Assembly (NCBI RefSeq): GCF_001428005.1
Contig: NZ_LMSB01000021.1
Location: forward strand, 8,146 to 60,569
Length of the DNA: 52,424 bases
Origin: Arthrobacter sp. Soil736
GTDB taxonomy: Bacteria; Actinomycetota; Actinomycetes; Actinomycetales; Micrococcaceae
Reading direction: 5' to 3'
Below the pieces are notes generated by a model that did not search any database, had not been told where the DNA came from, and saw only the letters and a list, made by a program, of their open reading frames with translations. Made by a program: the position numbers and the translations under genes. Below are positions 17,386 to 25,575 of this stretch, piece after piece. Position 1 is the first letter of the stretch. The number at the start of each line of letters is the position of its first letter.

Positions 17386-18282
17386 ATGAATGCTGTTCCC
17401 AGGAGAGTCGCAGTAATTGGACTCGGAATCATGGGCCTGCCGATGGCGGTCAACCTGATCAAAGCCGGCCATACAGTCACCGGCTTTAACCGCAGCCCGG
17501 GCAAGATCGACCAACTGGCCAGTCACGGGGGCGCTGGCGCCGCCAGCACCGCCGAAGCGGTCAAGGACGCGGACATCATCATCACTGTGCTGCCGGACTC
17601 CCCGGACGTCGATGCGGTCGTCAGCGGACCGCACGGTATCTTTGCCAACGCCCAAATGGGTGCCTACTGGGTTGACTGCAGCACCATCCGCCCCGACGTC
17701 AGCGTCCGGTTGGCCGCGGCCGCCCAGGAAGCCGGCATCAGGGCTGTAGACGCCCCGGTTTCCGGCGGCGAGGCAGGCGCCATAGAGGGCAATCTCTCCA
17801 TCATGGTCGGCGGCGAAACTTCCGATGTCGAGGCCGTCCGGACGGTTCTTGAGGCTGTTGGCAGCACCGTTGTGCACGTCGGTCCGGCAGGCTCGGGCCA
17901 GACCGTGAAGGCGGCCAACCAGCTCATCGTCGCGGGTAACATTGAGCTGCTGGCCGAGGCGCTGGTCTTCCTTGAGGCGCACTCGGTGGACACTCGGGCC
18001 GCTATCAAGGTTCTCGCCGGCGGTCTGGCCGGCAGCCAGGTCCTGGAGCGTAAGGCCGCCTCGATGGTCGCCCGCAGGTTCGAGCCGGGCTTCCGCGTGG
18101 ATCTGCATCACAAGGACCTGGGCATTGTCACGGCCGCCGCCCGCGAGGCCGGCGTCGCCATCCCGCTGGGTGCAATGGCGGCCCGGTTGATGGCGTCGGT
18201 GCGCGCCGAGGGCCACGGCTCTCTGGACCATTCGGCGCTCCTGCTCCTTGTCGATCGGCTTTCTGGCCGGTCCAGGAGCTGA
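17386..18282 (+). CDS. NAD(P)-dependent 3-hydroxyisobutyrate dehydrogenase-type oxidoreductase
   Basis: 298 aa, full length for the beta-hydroxyacid dehydrogenase family (GarR, HIBADH, LtnD). The Rossmann glycine motif is VIGLGIMGLPMAVNL at residues 9-23. The substrate motif is DAPVSGGEAGAIEGNLSIMV, and the catalytic lysine lies in GQTVKAANQLIVAGNIE. The family reduces tartronate semialdehyde or oxidises 3-hydroxyisobutyrate or L-threonate. Because OtnK/OtnC/OtnI-type genes lie nearby, L-threonate dehydrogenase (LtnD) is an attractive candidate role, but tartronate semialdehyde reductase fits equally. It stands alone on the plus strand just inside direct repeat A. CACAATGAA at the start has AAAGGACACGAAC upstream as ribosome binding site. 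Confidence 0.85.
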   Translation: MNAVPRRVAVIGLGIMGLPMAVNLIKAGHTVTGFNRSPGKIDQLASHGGAGAASTAEAVKDADIIITVLPDSPDVDAVVSGPHGIFANAQMGAYWVDCSTIRPDVSVRLAAAAQEAGIRAVDAPVSGGEAGAIEGNLSIMVGGETSDVEAVRTVLEAVGSTVVHVGPAGSGQTVKAANQLIVAGNIELLAEALVFLEAHSVDTRAAIKVLAGGLAGSQVLERKAASMVARRFEPGFRVDLHHKDLGIVTAAAREAGVAIPLGAMAARLMASVRAEGHGSLDHSALLLLVDRLSGRSRS

Positions 18283-18661
18283 AAACCGCAACGTTCAGCC
18301 TGCGTTGTGTCATGTCAGGGCGGGAAAGCCCGGGAGCTCTTGAAGCCGGGTAGAGCCCAAGTCAACGTAGGGTTGCCTCCGCGTGACCCGCCCGCCAATC
18401 AGCCTGTCGGTACCGGCCACAACGGATCCGTCACGCTCCCGCCACCGTTGGACCGTGACGCCGTTGGCCGGTGGCGGGGATGGTGTTCGTGGGCGTTAGT
18501 GGGAATGCGCGTGTTGCGGCTCTCCGTCGCTGGTCCCTGGACCGCCGGGCTCCCTCGCCGCCCAGGGCCAGCTGATAAACGCGTGAGCAGGGCAGATGTT
18601 GAACTTGATTCGATGACGGAGGATCCATCAGATCCGACGTCCACGGCGACGGTATTGGCAC
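18283..18661. other. Intergenic stretch, no supported gene
   Basis: About 380 bp. A plus-strand open frame runs through it but has no ribosome binding site, and its translation is shadow-like. Nothing identifiable. Confidence 0.4.
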
Positions 18662-18877
18662 CTACTGCCGGGGATCAGTTACTGTCGGCGGGTCAGGCTC
18701 AATTGCCCACGCGACTTGGTGTAAGAGACTCGCCAGCCAACCCTGCAGGCGAGCCAGCCTTCTGCGTGCGTGCCCGGCGCGTTTTTCCGCGACAACAGGC
18801 GCATCCGGCAACGCACTGCGGGCGTCGTGATTCGTTGCATTGATTAGCACGCAAGCCATCATCAGCGAATAGTCCAT
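18662..18877 (-). CDS. Small hypothetical protein (71 aa)
   Basis: The ATG at 18877 follows AAGAAGAGGACT. The product starts MDYSLMMACVLINATNHDAR and continues with a basic stretch (VVAEKRAGHARRRLARLQG). The hydrophobic start could be a short membrane or binding helix. It lies 146 bp downstream of the 71-aa gene at 19024-19239 on the same strand, so the two may be co-transcribed. I do not recognise the family. The ribosome binding site is close to the start (short spacing), which lowers confidence. Confidence 0.4.
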   Translation of the reverse strand: MDYSLMMACVLINATNHDARSALPDAPVVAEKRAGHARRRLARLQGWLASLLHQVAWAIEPDPPTVTDPRQ

Positions 18878-19023
18878 AGTCCTCTTCTTGTCATTTGATG
18901 TGCATTGAATTTATGTGCCGGATTGCCTCATCATCTCCTGGCACAAGAGCTACTCGCGGGCGACGGATTTGCGTCTACCCGCTGCGCAAGATGGTCTCGC
19001 CTGCCCGTCGAACCGCAGTTGAT

Positions 19024-19239
19024 TCACCAATCCTGATGCTCGAGGGTCAGCCCGAAGGGCACGGCATCGCTGAGGGAGACGGTGAAGGAATCGTAGGCGT
19101 GTCTCGTGACGAGAATTCCCTGGCGTCCTTCGCCCATTGCTCTGGTCCTGGCGATGGCCACGGCTTCATTGAGCTGGCGGTCCATGCTGGAACGGTCTAT
19201 GGCTGTGATTGCGATGGTTGGGTCAGGGGCGGTTCTCAT
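19024..19239 (-). CDS. 71-aa conserved small protein, copy 1
   Basis: The product (MRTAPDPTIAITAIDRSSMD, then RQLNEAVAIARTRAM, ending in AVPFGLTLEHQDW) is a close paralogue of the 71-aa product of 39048-39263, about three residues in four identical and equal in length. GAGAAGGATAGATCGATG provides the ribosome binding site and start, and it is nearly identical upstream of the second copy. The protein has a helical first half and a C-terminal half with VTRHAYDSFTVSLSDA. There is no signal peptide or membrane segment. Function unknown. Paralogous conservation at the protein level, with different third bases, supports a real gene. Confidence 0.75.
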   Translation of the reverse strand: MRTAPDPTIAITAIDRSSMDRQLNEAVAIARTRAMGEGRQGILVTRHAYDSFTVSLSDAVPFGLTLEHQDW

Positions 19240-19270
19240 CGATCTATCCTTCTCATATTTCGGTTATTGA

Positions 19271-19322
19271 GGTGTGGCTGCCTACTACCTCGCCGGGTGG
19301 ACTGTCCGGAACCGGGGTGGCA
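19271..19322 (-). promoter_or_regulatory. Dispersed leader-like element, copy 3 (shortened)
   Basis: On the minus strand it reads CACCCCGG, GGACAGTCCACCCGGCGAGG, then TAGTAGGCAGCCACACC, then directly the leader of the 71-aa gene. Compared with copy 4 it lacks about 75 bp (the CGAAACTGAGG...TGTGGTCTGG part), and the first palindrome has decayed. It reads towards ATG 19239. Confidence 0.55.
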
Positions 19323-19356
19323 GGACTCCGAAGCCGGCTCGAACGGTTTGTCGGTT

Positions 19357-20037
19357 CTAGCCGTGTCGGTCTTCCCGTTGCGGAGCGGCCGCGTCGTCGT
19401 CGGCTGCCGTCCATGGGGATGAGTAAGCGGACGCGAGCGCCAGGGCTTCCCGAGGGGTCAAGAAGCGGGCAGGCTTCGTGCCCAGGAGGAGGAGGAGCTT
19501 GCACGCCTCTTCCAGTTCAATCGCGGCATCGACTGCGGCGACCATGGTCAAACCGGATGTGATCGAGCCGTGGTTTTGCAGGAGAACCGCGCCGAACGGG
19601 AAGCCCAGGTTCTCAATGACTTCCGCCTGCGAGGAATCACCTGGCGCCGCGTATGGAATGAGCGGAGTCTGTCCCACGCGCATGACAAAATATGGCGTGA
19701 CAGGCGGGATTGCACTCATCGCGCTCCACGGCTCCAGACAAGATACCCCCACGGCATAAGTCGAGTGCAGGTGCACAATTGCTCTGGTCTCCACACTGCG
19801 TCGGTACATCGCGCGGTGGAAGGGGTACTCTTTCGACGCCTTCGGTCCACAGAGAAGGTTGCCCTCGAAGTCGAGCACCGACAGCTGCTGCGCGTGGAGG
19901 CTGGCGAGATCGCTGCCTGTTGGAGTCATCACGATGGTGTCGCCGACGCGAACACTGAGATTCCCGGATGAACCAGGGCTGAGTCCGAGCGCGGCGAGTT
20001 GGCGTCCCGCCGCGACGAGGTCATCGATAACGCTCAT
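19357..20037 (-). CDS. otnC: Class II aldolase family, probable 3-oxo-tetronate 4-phosphate decarboxylase
   Basis: From ATG 20037 the product is 226 aa, close to E. coli OtnC (YgbL). The start is fixed by the ATGA overlap with the upstream kinase (20034-20037). Zinc-ligand histidines lie in VHLHSTYAVG and LQNHGSITSG; the phosphate/substrate loop is GSSGNLSVRVGDTIVMTPTG. Class II aldolase-fold decarboxylases next to a DUF1537-type kinase convert 3-oxo-tetronate 4-phosphate to dihydroxyacetone phosphate and CO2. The pairing with the kinase is strong evidence; the exact stereochemistry (erythronate or threonate route) is not shown. Confidence 0.82.
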   Translation of the reverse strand: MSVIDDLVAAGRQLAALGLSPGSSGNLSVRVGDTIVMTPTGSDLASLHAQQLSVLDFEGNLLCGPKASKEYPFHRAMYRRSVETRAIVHLHSTYAVGVSCLEPWSAMSAIPPVTPYFVMRVGQTPLIPYAAPGDSSQAEVIENLGFPFGAVLLQNHGSITSGLTMVAAVDAAIELEEACKLLLLLGTKPARFLTPREALALASAYSSPWTAADDDAAAPQREDRHG

Positions 20038-21287
20038 GCGAGCACCGCCCAGGCAGAGGTGAACATGTCTTCGCCTCCGAAGTTCCCCGACTTCAGGGCG
20101 ACGTTCACGGGCGCTCCGTCGGCCGTGCGTCCGGCACCCCACGCCACGCCAGGCGCGATCGCGGCGCCGATCGCGATGCGGTCGATGCCAAGTTCGGAGA
20201 CTACGCGTCCGGACGTCTCGCCGCCCGCCACGATGAGCCGCCGCGCGCCGAGCCGCACGAGTCCGGCCGCGATCGCTGCAAGTGCCTGCTCCACAAGCTC
20301 GCTCGTGCCAGCTGGAACGTTCTCAATATCGGAGAGGGAATCGACGGAGTAGAAAAGGGGCGTTGCATCCGCCCACTCTTCGTACACCCCGGCCGCCCAA
20401 TCGAGCAGCGACGCGACCTCCGCATCGAAGCCACCCCGAAGGGCGTGTAAGTCGAGCTTGCGCCAGGGCACGTTCAGCCTCGCGTGGTTCACCTGCGCGC
20501 GTGTCGCCTGCGACGCGCTGCCGCACAGGGTCGCGCTGTATCCGTCAGCGACCGGGATGTCCCTGGCGTCTTCTGAACCTGCGTCGTGTGCGAATCCCCT
20601 CGCTAGTCCCGAGCCGCCCGTGACCACGCGAAGGCTGCTCGTCGCTTCGGCGATCGTGGTGAGGTCGAGCTCGGAAATGGCGTCGACGACGAGAAGCGTG
20701 CGCTCCCCGTCGGGTGCAACTCGATTGCGCAGGGCAACGCCCCCCGCCCGCACGACGTCGAGAGGAATCAACCCCACGTGGTTGACAGTCTGGAGCGAGA
20801 GCATCCGCGGCACACTCGAGTCGAGCATTGGAGTGAGCGGGTGGTTGCGCATTGAGCTCTCGCTGAGCGGGTCGCTCCCGACGAAAAGGTGTCCTTGGTA
20901 GACAGTGCGCGCAGCCTGCGGGAAGGAGGGGACAACCACGGTAGCGGCTTCATCCAGTTCGGCCAGCACAGCGTCTATTACGGGGCCGATGTTGCCGGCC
21001 GGTGTCGAGTCAAAGGTCGAGCAGTACTTCACGTAAATACGTTGTGCACCGATTGACTCGAGGTACCGGAGCGACCGCAGGCTCTCGCTGACAGCCTGCT
21101 CGACCGGGGCTGTGCGCGTCTTGAGGGCGACCACAACCACATCTGTCTCAGACTCGTCGTGCGTGTCCGGTCGCTCTGGGTCGGGGGGACCGAAGATGAC
21201 GGTCGTGCGGAACCCTTGCGAGACGAAATTCGTAGCCAAGTCCGTTGCTCCGGTGAAATCATCGGCTATGCAACCCCATTGAGGCAT
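20034..21287 (-). CDS. otnK: Four-carbon acid sugar kinase, 3-oxo-tetronate kinase
   Basis: 417 aa, full length for the DUF1537/OtnK family. The start WGCIADDFTGATDLATNFVS is the family signature, and KYCSTFDSTPAGNIGPVIDA follows. The C-terminal nucleotide-binding part has VAGGETSGRVVSELGI and ALKSGNFGGEDMF. The enzyme phosphorylates 3-oxo-tetronate at C4. AAGGACCAATA precedes ATG 21287. It overlaps the decarboxylase gene by 4 bp, so the two are translated together. The upstream MHS transporter is on the same strand, 94 bp away with a strong hairpin in between. Confidence 0.88.
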   Translation of the reverse strand: MPQWGCIADDFTGATDLATNFVSQGFRTTVIFGPPDPERPDTHDESETDVVVVALKTRTAPVEQAVSESLRSLRYLESIGAQRIYVKYCSTFDSTPAGNIGPVIDAVLAELDEAATVVVPSFPQAARTVYQGHLFVGSDPLSESSMRNHPLTPMLDSSVPRMLSLQTVNHVGLIPLDVVRAGGVALRNRVAPDGERTLLVVDAISELDLTTIAEATSSLRVVTGGSGLARGFAHDAGSEDARDIPVADGYSATLCGSASQATRAQVNHARLNVPWRKLDLHALRGGFDAEVASLLDWAAGVYEEWADATPLFYSVDSLSDIENVPAGTSELVEQALAAIAAGLVRLGARRLIVAGGETSGRVVSELGIDRIAIGAAIAPGVAWGAGRTADGAPVNVALKSGNFGGEDMFTSAWAVLA

Positions 21288-21321
21288 TATTGGTCCTTCG
21301 ATTGAATCTGTTCAAAATTCA

Positions 21322-21361
21322 CCCGTACCCGCTGTCTCTGCTGGAGCACAGCGGGTACGGG
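21322..21361. terminator. Hairpin between transporter and kinase genes
   Basis: Perfect 14-bp arms CCCGTACCCGCTGT and ACAGCGGGTACGGG with a 12-base loop. On the minus strand it lies directly after the transporter gene and before the kinase, with only a weak T-rich tail. It could be a terminator or partial attenuator that lowers otnK-otnC expression relative to the transporter. Confidence 0.65.
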
Positions 21362-21381
21362 CGTTCAACGCTGTGGAGGAT

Positions 21382-22755
21382 CTACTCCGCGACCTGGACA
21401 AGTTTCGCGTTGAGGGGCAGTTCCGTTCCCTCGATCTTGGCGTCCTCGCCCCGAAGCGGTCGGTTGGCCGTCTCGGGCGAGAGCAGCACGCTGATGACGC
21501 AGATCACCGCGACGACGATGATGTACACGGAGACCATCCAGGCGGACCCGCCGGCTGCAGCGACGAGACCGCCGGCGATGAGGGACGCGGGGCCGCTGGA
21601 GATCACGGAGCCAATGTTCGTCGAAACCGCGAGCGCGGTATACCGCGTGCGAGACGGGAACAGCTCGGCGAAGTACGACGTGTGTACCGAGTACATCGCC
21701 GAGTAGCCCACGCAGAACCCGATGATCAGAGCCAACGAGATGAGGACGGGGTTGGCGGTCTCGATGAGCCAGAAGAACGGGAATGCGAACGCGACGAGGA
21801 AGAGGGCGCCGAAAAGCAAGACGGGGCGACGGCCGACGCGGTCCGAGAGCGTTCCCCAGAAGTACTGCGCCGGGACACTGAGGATCGCGGCGACCGTTGA
21901 GCCGATGAGAACGGATGTGCGATCCACATGCAACTGACCGGTCGCGAATGCAACGACGAATGTGAAGCAGATAATTGCGAACACACCCTCGATGAGCTTC
22001 ATGCCTACCACGCGAAGAACAGATGGGAAGTCGTGACGGAACAGGCTTGCGAGGGGGTTCTTCACGATCTCGTTGTTCTCCTGCATCTTGGTGAAGCTCG
22101 GCGTCTCGCCGATCTGCTTCCGGATGATGAGCCCGATGACGATCAGAAAGACGCTGACGAAGAACGGCAGGCGCCAGCCCCATGAGAGGAACTGATCTTC
22201 CGGCAGGGTGGACACGAGCGCGAAGGCCGCCGTCGAGAGCGCGATGCCCGTTCCGTTGCCCAGCTGCGGGAACGTGCCGAACTTGCCGCGCTTGTCGTCG
22301 GGAGAGAATTCGATCGCAACCAGTGTGGCTCCGCCCCATTCCCCGCCGGTGGCGAACCCCTGCAGCAGTCGACAGATGACGAGGAGGACGGGTGCGAGAA
22401 CGCCGATCTGCTCCGCCGTTGGCAGGCAGCCCACGAGGAAGGTGCCCGACCCCATCATCAGGAGGGTCGCGATCAGCGTCTTCTTGCGTCCGATACGGTC
22501 GCCGAGGTATCCGAAGAAGATCGCGCCAAAGGGTCTTGCGACAAATCCCGTTCCGAAGACCGCGAACGCGGAGAGGACTCCCACGAGCGGGTCGCCTCCA
22601 GGGAAGAAGAGTGGGCCGAAGACCAGTGCCGATGCCGCGCTGAATACGAAGAAGTCGTACCACTCGATCGCCGTTCCAACGAAGCTCCCCCAGCCGACTC
22701 GTCGCAGCTCGGCCCTCGAGACTGTTGTTGTTTTGGATTCTACTGATTCGTGCAT
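21382..22755 (-). CDS. MFS transporter, metabolite:H+ symporter (MHS) family
   Basis: About 457 aa with twelve predicted membrane segments. It has the MHS/MFS hallmarks GTAIEWYDFFVFSAAS in helix 1, GYLGDRIGRKKTLIATLLM in loop 2-3, RLLQGFATGGEWGGATLVA in helix 4 and GTLSDRVGRRPVLLFGA in loop 8-9. MHS permeases import organic acids such as shikimate, citrate or 2-oxoglutarate with protons. Here it probably imports the sugar acid or lactone used by the downstream kinase and decarboxylase. The first two codons are both ATG; either could start the protein. The promoter region shared with the divergent epimerase gene holds AT-rich ACTATA-type sites. Confidence 0.87.
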   Translation of the reverse strand: MHESVESKTTTVSRAELRRVGWGSFVGTAIEWYDFFVFSAASALVFGPLFFPGGDPLVGVLSAFAVFGTGFVARPFGAIFFGYLGDRIGRKKTLIATLLMMGSGTFLVGCLPTAEQIGVLAPVLLVICRLLQGFATGGEWGGATLVAIEFSPDDKRGKFGTFPQLGNGTGIALSTAAFALVSTLPEDQFLSWGWRLPFFVSVFLIVIGLIIRKQIGETPSFTKMQENNEIVKNPLASLFRHDFPSVLRVVGMKLIEGVFAIICFTFVVAFATGQLHVDRTSVLIGSTVAAILSVPAQYFWGTLSDRVGRRPVLLFGALFLVAFAFPFFWLIETANPVLISLALIIGFCVGYSAMYSVHTSYFAELFPSRTRYTALAVSTNIGSVISSGPASLIAGGLVAAAGGSAWMVSVYIIVVAVICVISVLLSPETANRPLRGEDAKIEGTELPLNAKLVQVAE

Positions 22756-22852
22756 CATTGCGCCTTTCAGATCGCCTTTGATTGCCCGTGGGGCTTTCGT
22801 TCATCACCGGCTAAACCGGGGTCCCCGTTGAGCCGGGGGTCTGTCAACGAGC

Positions 22853-22885
22853 ATAATATAGTTTTCGATGACTGTATATAGTATG
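22853..22885. promoter_or_regulatory. Candidate GntR operator in divergent promoter region
   Basis: The sequence holds ATAATATAGT and, a few bases on, GACTGTATATAGTATGC, in otherwise GC-rich DNA between the transporter (minus) and the epimerase (plus). The pattern resembles sites at 26404-26441, 29495-29510 and 29681-29695. Confidence 0.45.
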
Positions 22886-22958
22886 CTGGTGAATACTGAA
22901 GCGGCTTGCCGGCGGAGAAGGTCGCCCGAGTCGCACCTACGAGACAAGGGAGTGCGGG

Positions 22959-23735
22959 ATGGCAATCATGTATACGGGCGGCGCAGGAAGGATGGGCACG
23001 GTCATCCGTGCCGGCCTCGAAGGCAACTACTCTGACGTCCGCCTGTTGGTCAAGAGCCCAGGAACCGGATTGTTGGAAGGTGAGACCGAGTTCGTCGGTG
23101 ACCTCGCCGACCTCGACCTTCTCACCAAGGTGTGCAGCGACGTCGACACTGTCGTGCATCTGGGCGGGATCGCCGACGAACGGTCGTTCCCGGAGATCCT
23201 CGAAAACAACATCGTCGGAACGTACAACCTGTTCGAGGCCGCGCGACGCGCCAAAGTGCGCCGCGTCATCTTCGCGAGCTCGAATCACGCGATGGGCTTC
23301 TATCCGTCGGACACGAAGATCGACAATGAGGTTCTCCCCCGGCCGGACTCGTATTACGGTGTTTCGAAGGTCTTTGGCGAGACGCTCGGTCGCCTATATC
23401 ACGACAAGTGGGGCCTCGAAGTGGTTTCGTTGCGCATCGGAAGCTTCCGCGAAGCACCCGGAGAGGCGCGACAGTTGAGCACCTGGCTCAGCCACCGCGA
23501 TGCGATTTCGCTGGTGCAGCGGGCAATCGATGCGCCCGACCTTGGGTACCAGATCGTTTACGGTGTGTCCGCCAACACACGCGGATTTTGGGAGAATGAG
23601 GACGGGATGAAGGCACTGGATTGGCGGCCACTTGACAACGCGGAATCGTGGGCCGATCAGTTCGCAGGACAGACCCCGCCGGCTTATCAGGGCGGAGGCT
23701 ACGTCGATCCCGACTACACCGGAGGCCTTTGGTGA
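22959..23735 (+). CDS. NAD-dependent epimerase/dehydratase family, uronate-dehydrogenase-like
   Basis: 258 aa, the length of bacterial uronate dehydrogenases (Udh). It is an extended short-chain dehydrogenase with a slightly unusual glycine motif MYTGGAGRMGTVIR. FASSNHAMGFYP and the catalytic YxxxK in SYYGVSKVFGE are as in Udh. Udh oxidises a hexuronic acid at C1 to the aldarolactone with NAD+. In this island a C1 oxidation of an aldose or uronate to a lactone would fit the MBL-fold hydrolase downstream. AAGGGAG precedes ATG 22959. Divergent from the transporter. Substrate not determined. Confidence 0.82.
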   Translation: MAIMYTGGAGRMGTVIRAGLEGNYSDVRLLVKSPGTGLLEGETEFVGDLADLDLLTKVCSDVDTVVHLGGIADERSFPEILENNIVGTYNLFEAARRAKVRRVIFASSNHAMGFYPSDTKIDNEVLPRPDSYYGVSKVFGETLGRLYHDKWGLEVVSLRIGSFREAPGEARQLSTWLSHRDAISLVQRAIDAPDLGYQIVYGVSANTRGFWENEDGMKALDWRPLDNAESWADQFAGQTPPAYQGGGYVDPDYTGGLW

Positions 23736-23913
23736 GAATATGCCAGCAAGACAAATTCACCGCCTCTCGAGATGGCGCCACGGAGCGACTGCGCAAGTAA
23801 ACCTTCGCAGTATTCGTGCGTGACTGACGTTCCGTCACCCACTTGTACAAAAGCCGCTGGCCCGTCGCGGCGGCCCCCTTGACGCAGCAATCTAGAACCT
23901 GAGGAGTATCTCC

Positions 23914-24696
23914 ATGTACGACGCCCATCCCCTCGCCCACGGATTCCCGATCAAGAGCGCCTTCCATGGTGGTTTCGGCTGGAGCAGTGTGAACCTGTTT
24001 CGCAAGGAAGACCGTGTCGTAATAGTCGATACCGGCTCGCCGTCCCACGGAGGGATGGTGCGGGCCAACCTCGCGGAGCTCGGGCTCACAACGGCCGACG
24101 TGACGGATGTTCTCCTGACCCACCTCCACTGGGACCACGTCGGAAACATCGCAATGTTCCCCGAGGCCACGGTTACGGTACACCAGGTGGAGTACGACTG
24201 GGCGATAAACCACCCCGAGCCGGACGCAGTCTTCCTATCAAAGCCGTACCTCGACTACTTGGTCGCGTCGGACCAGCCCAAGAACTTCCTCACTGGCATG
24301 GACGAAGGCGGAGAGCTCCTTCCAGGTATCGCATGGTTCCCGACGCCGGGGCATACGCCCGGTCACATGGCGTTCCGCATCGCGACGACTGAGGGTGGCG
24401 TGCTCCTCTCCGGAGACTCCGTGAAGAACCGCGTCGAGTTGTTCACCGGTGTTCCTGACCTATCGATGGATCTCGCCGCGAGCCAGCGCAGCATCGACAA
24501 GGTCCGCGCCATCCTGATGGCCGACAGTTCGATCAGCCTACTGCCCGGACACGACAATCGGCTCCGGATGGTCGGCGGTGAGGTCCTGGACGAAGGCCCG
24601 ACGCTGCGTGAGATCTTCACCGTGAACTTCGACGGCAAGGCAGGTCCTGTCCAGATAGAGCTGAACGCGACGGGCGGACTCACCCCCATCGCCTAG
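23914..24696 (+). CDS. MBL-fold metallo-hydrolase, possible lactonase
   Basis: 260 aa with the metallo-beta-lactamase metal motif HLHWDHVGN, a second metal site in TPGHTPGHMAF and the bridging aspartate in LLSGDSVKN. The order and length fit lactonase-like MBL proteins (AHL lactonase relatives). GAGGAGTATCTCC precedes ATG 23914. It sits between the uronate-dehydrogenase-like gene and a perfect terminator hairpin, so the two plus-strand genes end as a unit. Hydrolysis of the sugar lactone formed by its neighbour is the likely role, by context. AHL quenching cannot be excluded from sequence. Confidence 0.82.
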   Translation: MYDAHPLAHGFPIKSAFHGGFGWSSVNLFRKEDRVVIVDTGSPSHGGMVRANLAELGLTTADVTDVLLTHLHWDHVGNIAMFPEATVTVHQVEYDWAINHPEPDAVFLSKPYLDYLVASDQPKNFLTGMDEGGELLPGIAWFPTPGHTPGHMAFRIATTEGGVLLSGDSVKNRVELFTGVPDLSMDLAASQRSIDKVRAILMADSSISLLPGHDNRLRMVGGEVLDEGPTLREIFTVNFDGKAGPVQIELNATGGLTPIA

Positions 24697-24706
24697 CGAG
24701 ACGACG

Positions 24707-24747
24707 AAGCGTCCGTGCCTGGGACTGCTGCCCAGGCACGGACGCTT
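24707..24747. terminator. Bidirectional terminator hairpin
   Basis: Perfect 17-bp arms, AAGCGTCCGTGCCTGGG and CCCAGGCACGGACGCTT, with a 7-base loop, lie between the converging MBL-fold and FAH-family genes. Short T- and A-runs flank the stem, so it can stop both transcripts. Confidence 0.85.
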
Positions 24748-24762
24748 CTTGGAGTCGGGACG

Positions 24763-25479
24763 TCAGGCGACAATGACAGAGGCGGTGATGACTCCGTCGA
24801 TCCCTGCCGTCACGACATCTCCGTGCGCGAGAGCAGCGATGCCCGCAGGCGTGCCGGTGAAGATGAGGTCGCCGGCTTTCAGAGTGATGGTCCGTGAGAG
24901 AGCGGCGATGATTTCGGGGACGCTCCAGATCTGGTCGGCGAGATCTCCTTGCTGACGCAGCTCGCCGTTGACCTCGAGGTAGATCCGTCCGGTGACCGGA
25001 TGGCCGATCTGCGATGCGGGCACGATCGCGGAGCTTGGGCCCGAGGCGTCGAAGCCCTTCGCCATGTCCCAAGGCCGGCGCATCCGCTTCGCCACACTCT
25101 GGGCATCACGTCGGGTCAGATCGAACCCGAGCCCGTAGCCCCAGACGTGTTCGAGGGCGGTGTCCGGGGAGATGTCCTTCCCGCCGACACCGATAGCCAC
25201 GATGAGCTCGACCTCGTGGTGCAGCTCAGAGGTCAGGGGTGGATACGGAACGTGCCCGGGCGCGACGCCGTCGAGGGGCAGCCCCTCGTCGAGGGCGTAC
25301 ACGGCGTCGGTCGGCTTCGAGAAGAAAAATGGCGGCTCACGGTCAGGGTTTGCGCCCATCTCGCGGGCGTGATCGCCGTAGTTTCGGCCGACGCAGTAGG
25401 CGCGCCGTATGGGAAAGCGTTCGTCTGACCCGGTGATCGGGAGTCCAGGATGCGCAGGTACAACGGGAATGACTGTCAT
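24763..25479 (-). CDS. Fumarylacetoacetate hydrolase family protein
   Basis: 238 aa, typical for small bacterial FAH-fold enzymes such as fumarylpyruvate hydrolase. The motif YCVGRNYGDHAREMG is followed by PFFFSKPTDAV. ELHHEVELIVAIG supplies the two acidic metal ligands, and further on come GYGLGFDLTRRD, KGFDASGPSS and GDLIFTGTPAGI. These enzymes cleave or decarboxylate 2,4-dioxo acids or act as 2-keto-3-deoxy sugar acid hydratase-like enzymes. It is on the minus strand, downstream of the ModA-like gene with a gap of about 96 bp, so probably one transcript. Its substrate here is unknown. Confidence 0.85.
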   Translation of the reverse strand: MTVIPVVPAHPGLPITGSDERFPIRRAYCVGRNYGDHAREMGANPDREPPFFFSKPTDAVYALDEGLPLDGVAPGHVPYPPLTSELHHEVELIVAIGVGGKDISPDTALEHVWGYGLGFDLTRRDAQSVAKRMRRPWDMAKGFDASGPSSAIVPASQIGHPVTGRIYLEVNGELRQQGDLADQIWSVPEIIAALSRTITLKAGDLIFTGTPAGIAALAHGDVVTAGIDGVITASVIVA

Positions 25480-25575
25480 GGGTTCTCTTTCGAACGTTGG
25501 TGGTCCCCCGCCCTGTATAGAAATGCTGCTGCGGCGAGGAGCAACGGCACGGAAGCAACGGTGGCCTCGAGGGCT

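Noticed and set aside
21365..22807. 480-codon minus-strand frame over the MHS transporter
   Set aside because: Same strand, different frame from a clear membrane transporter; its product is arginine-rich with no membrane helices.
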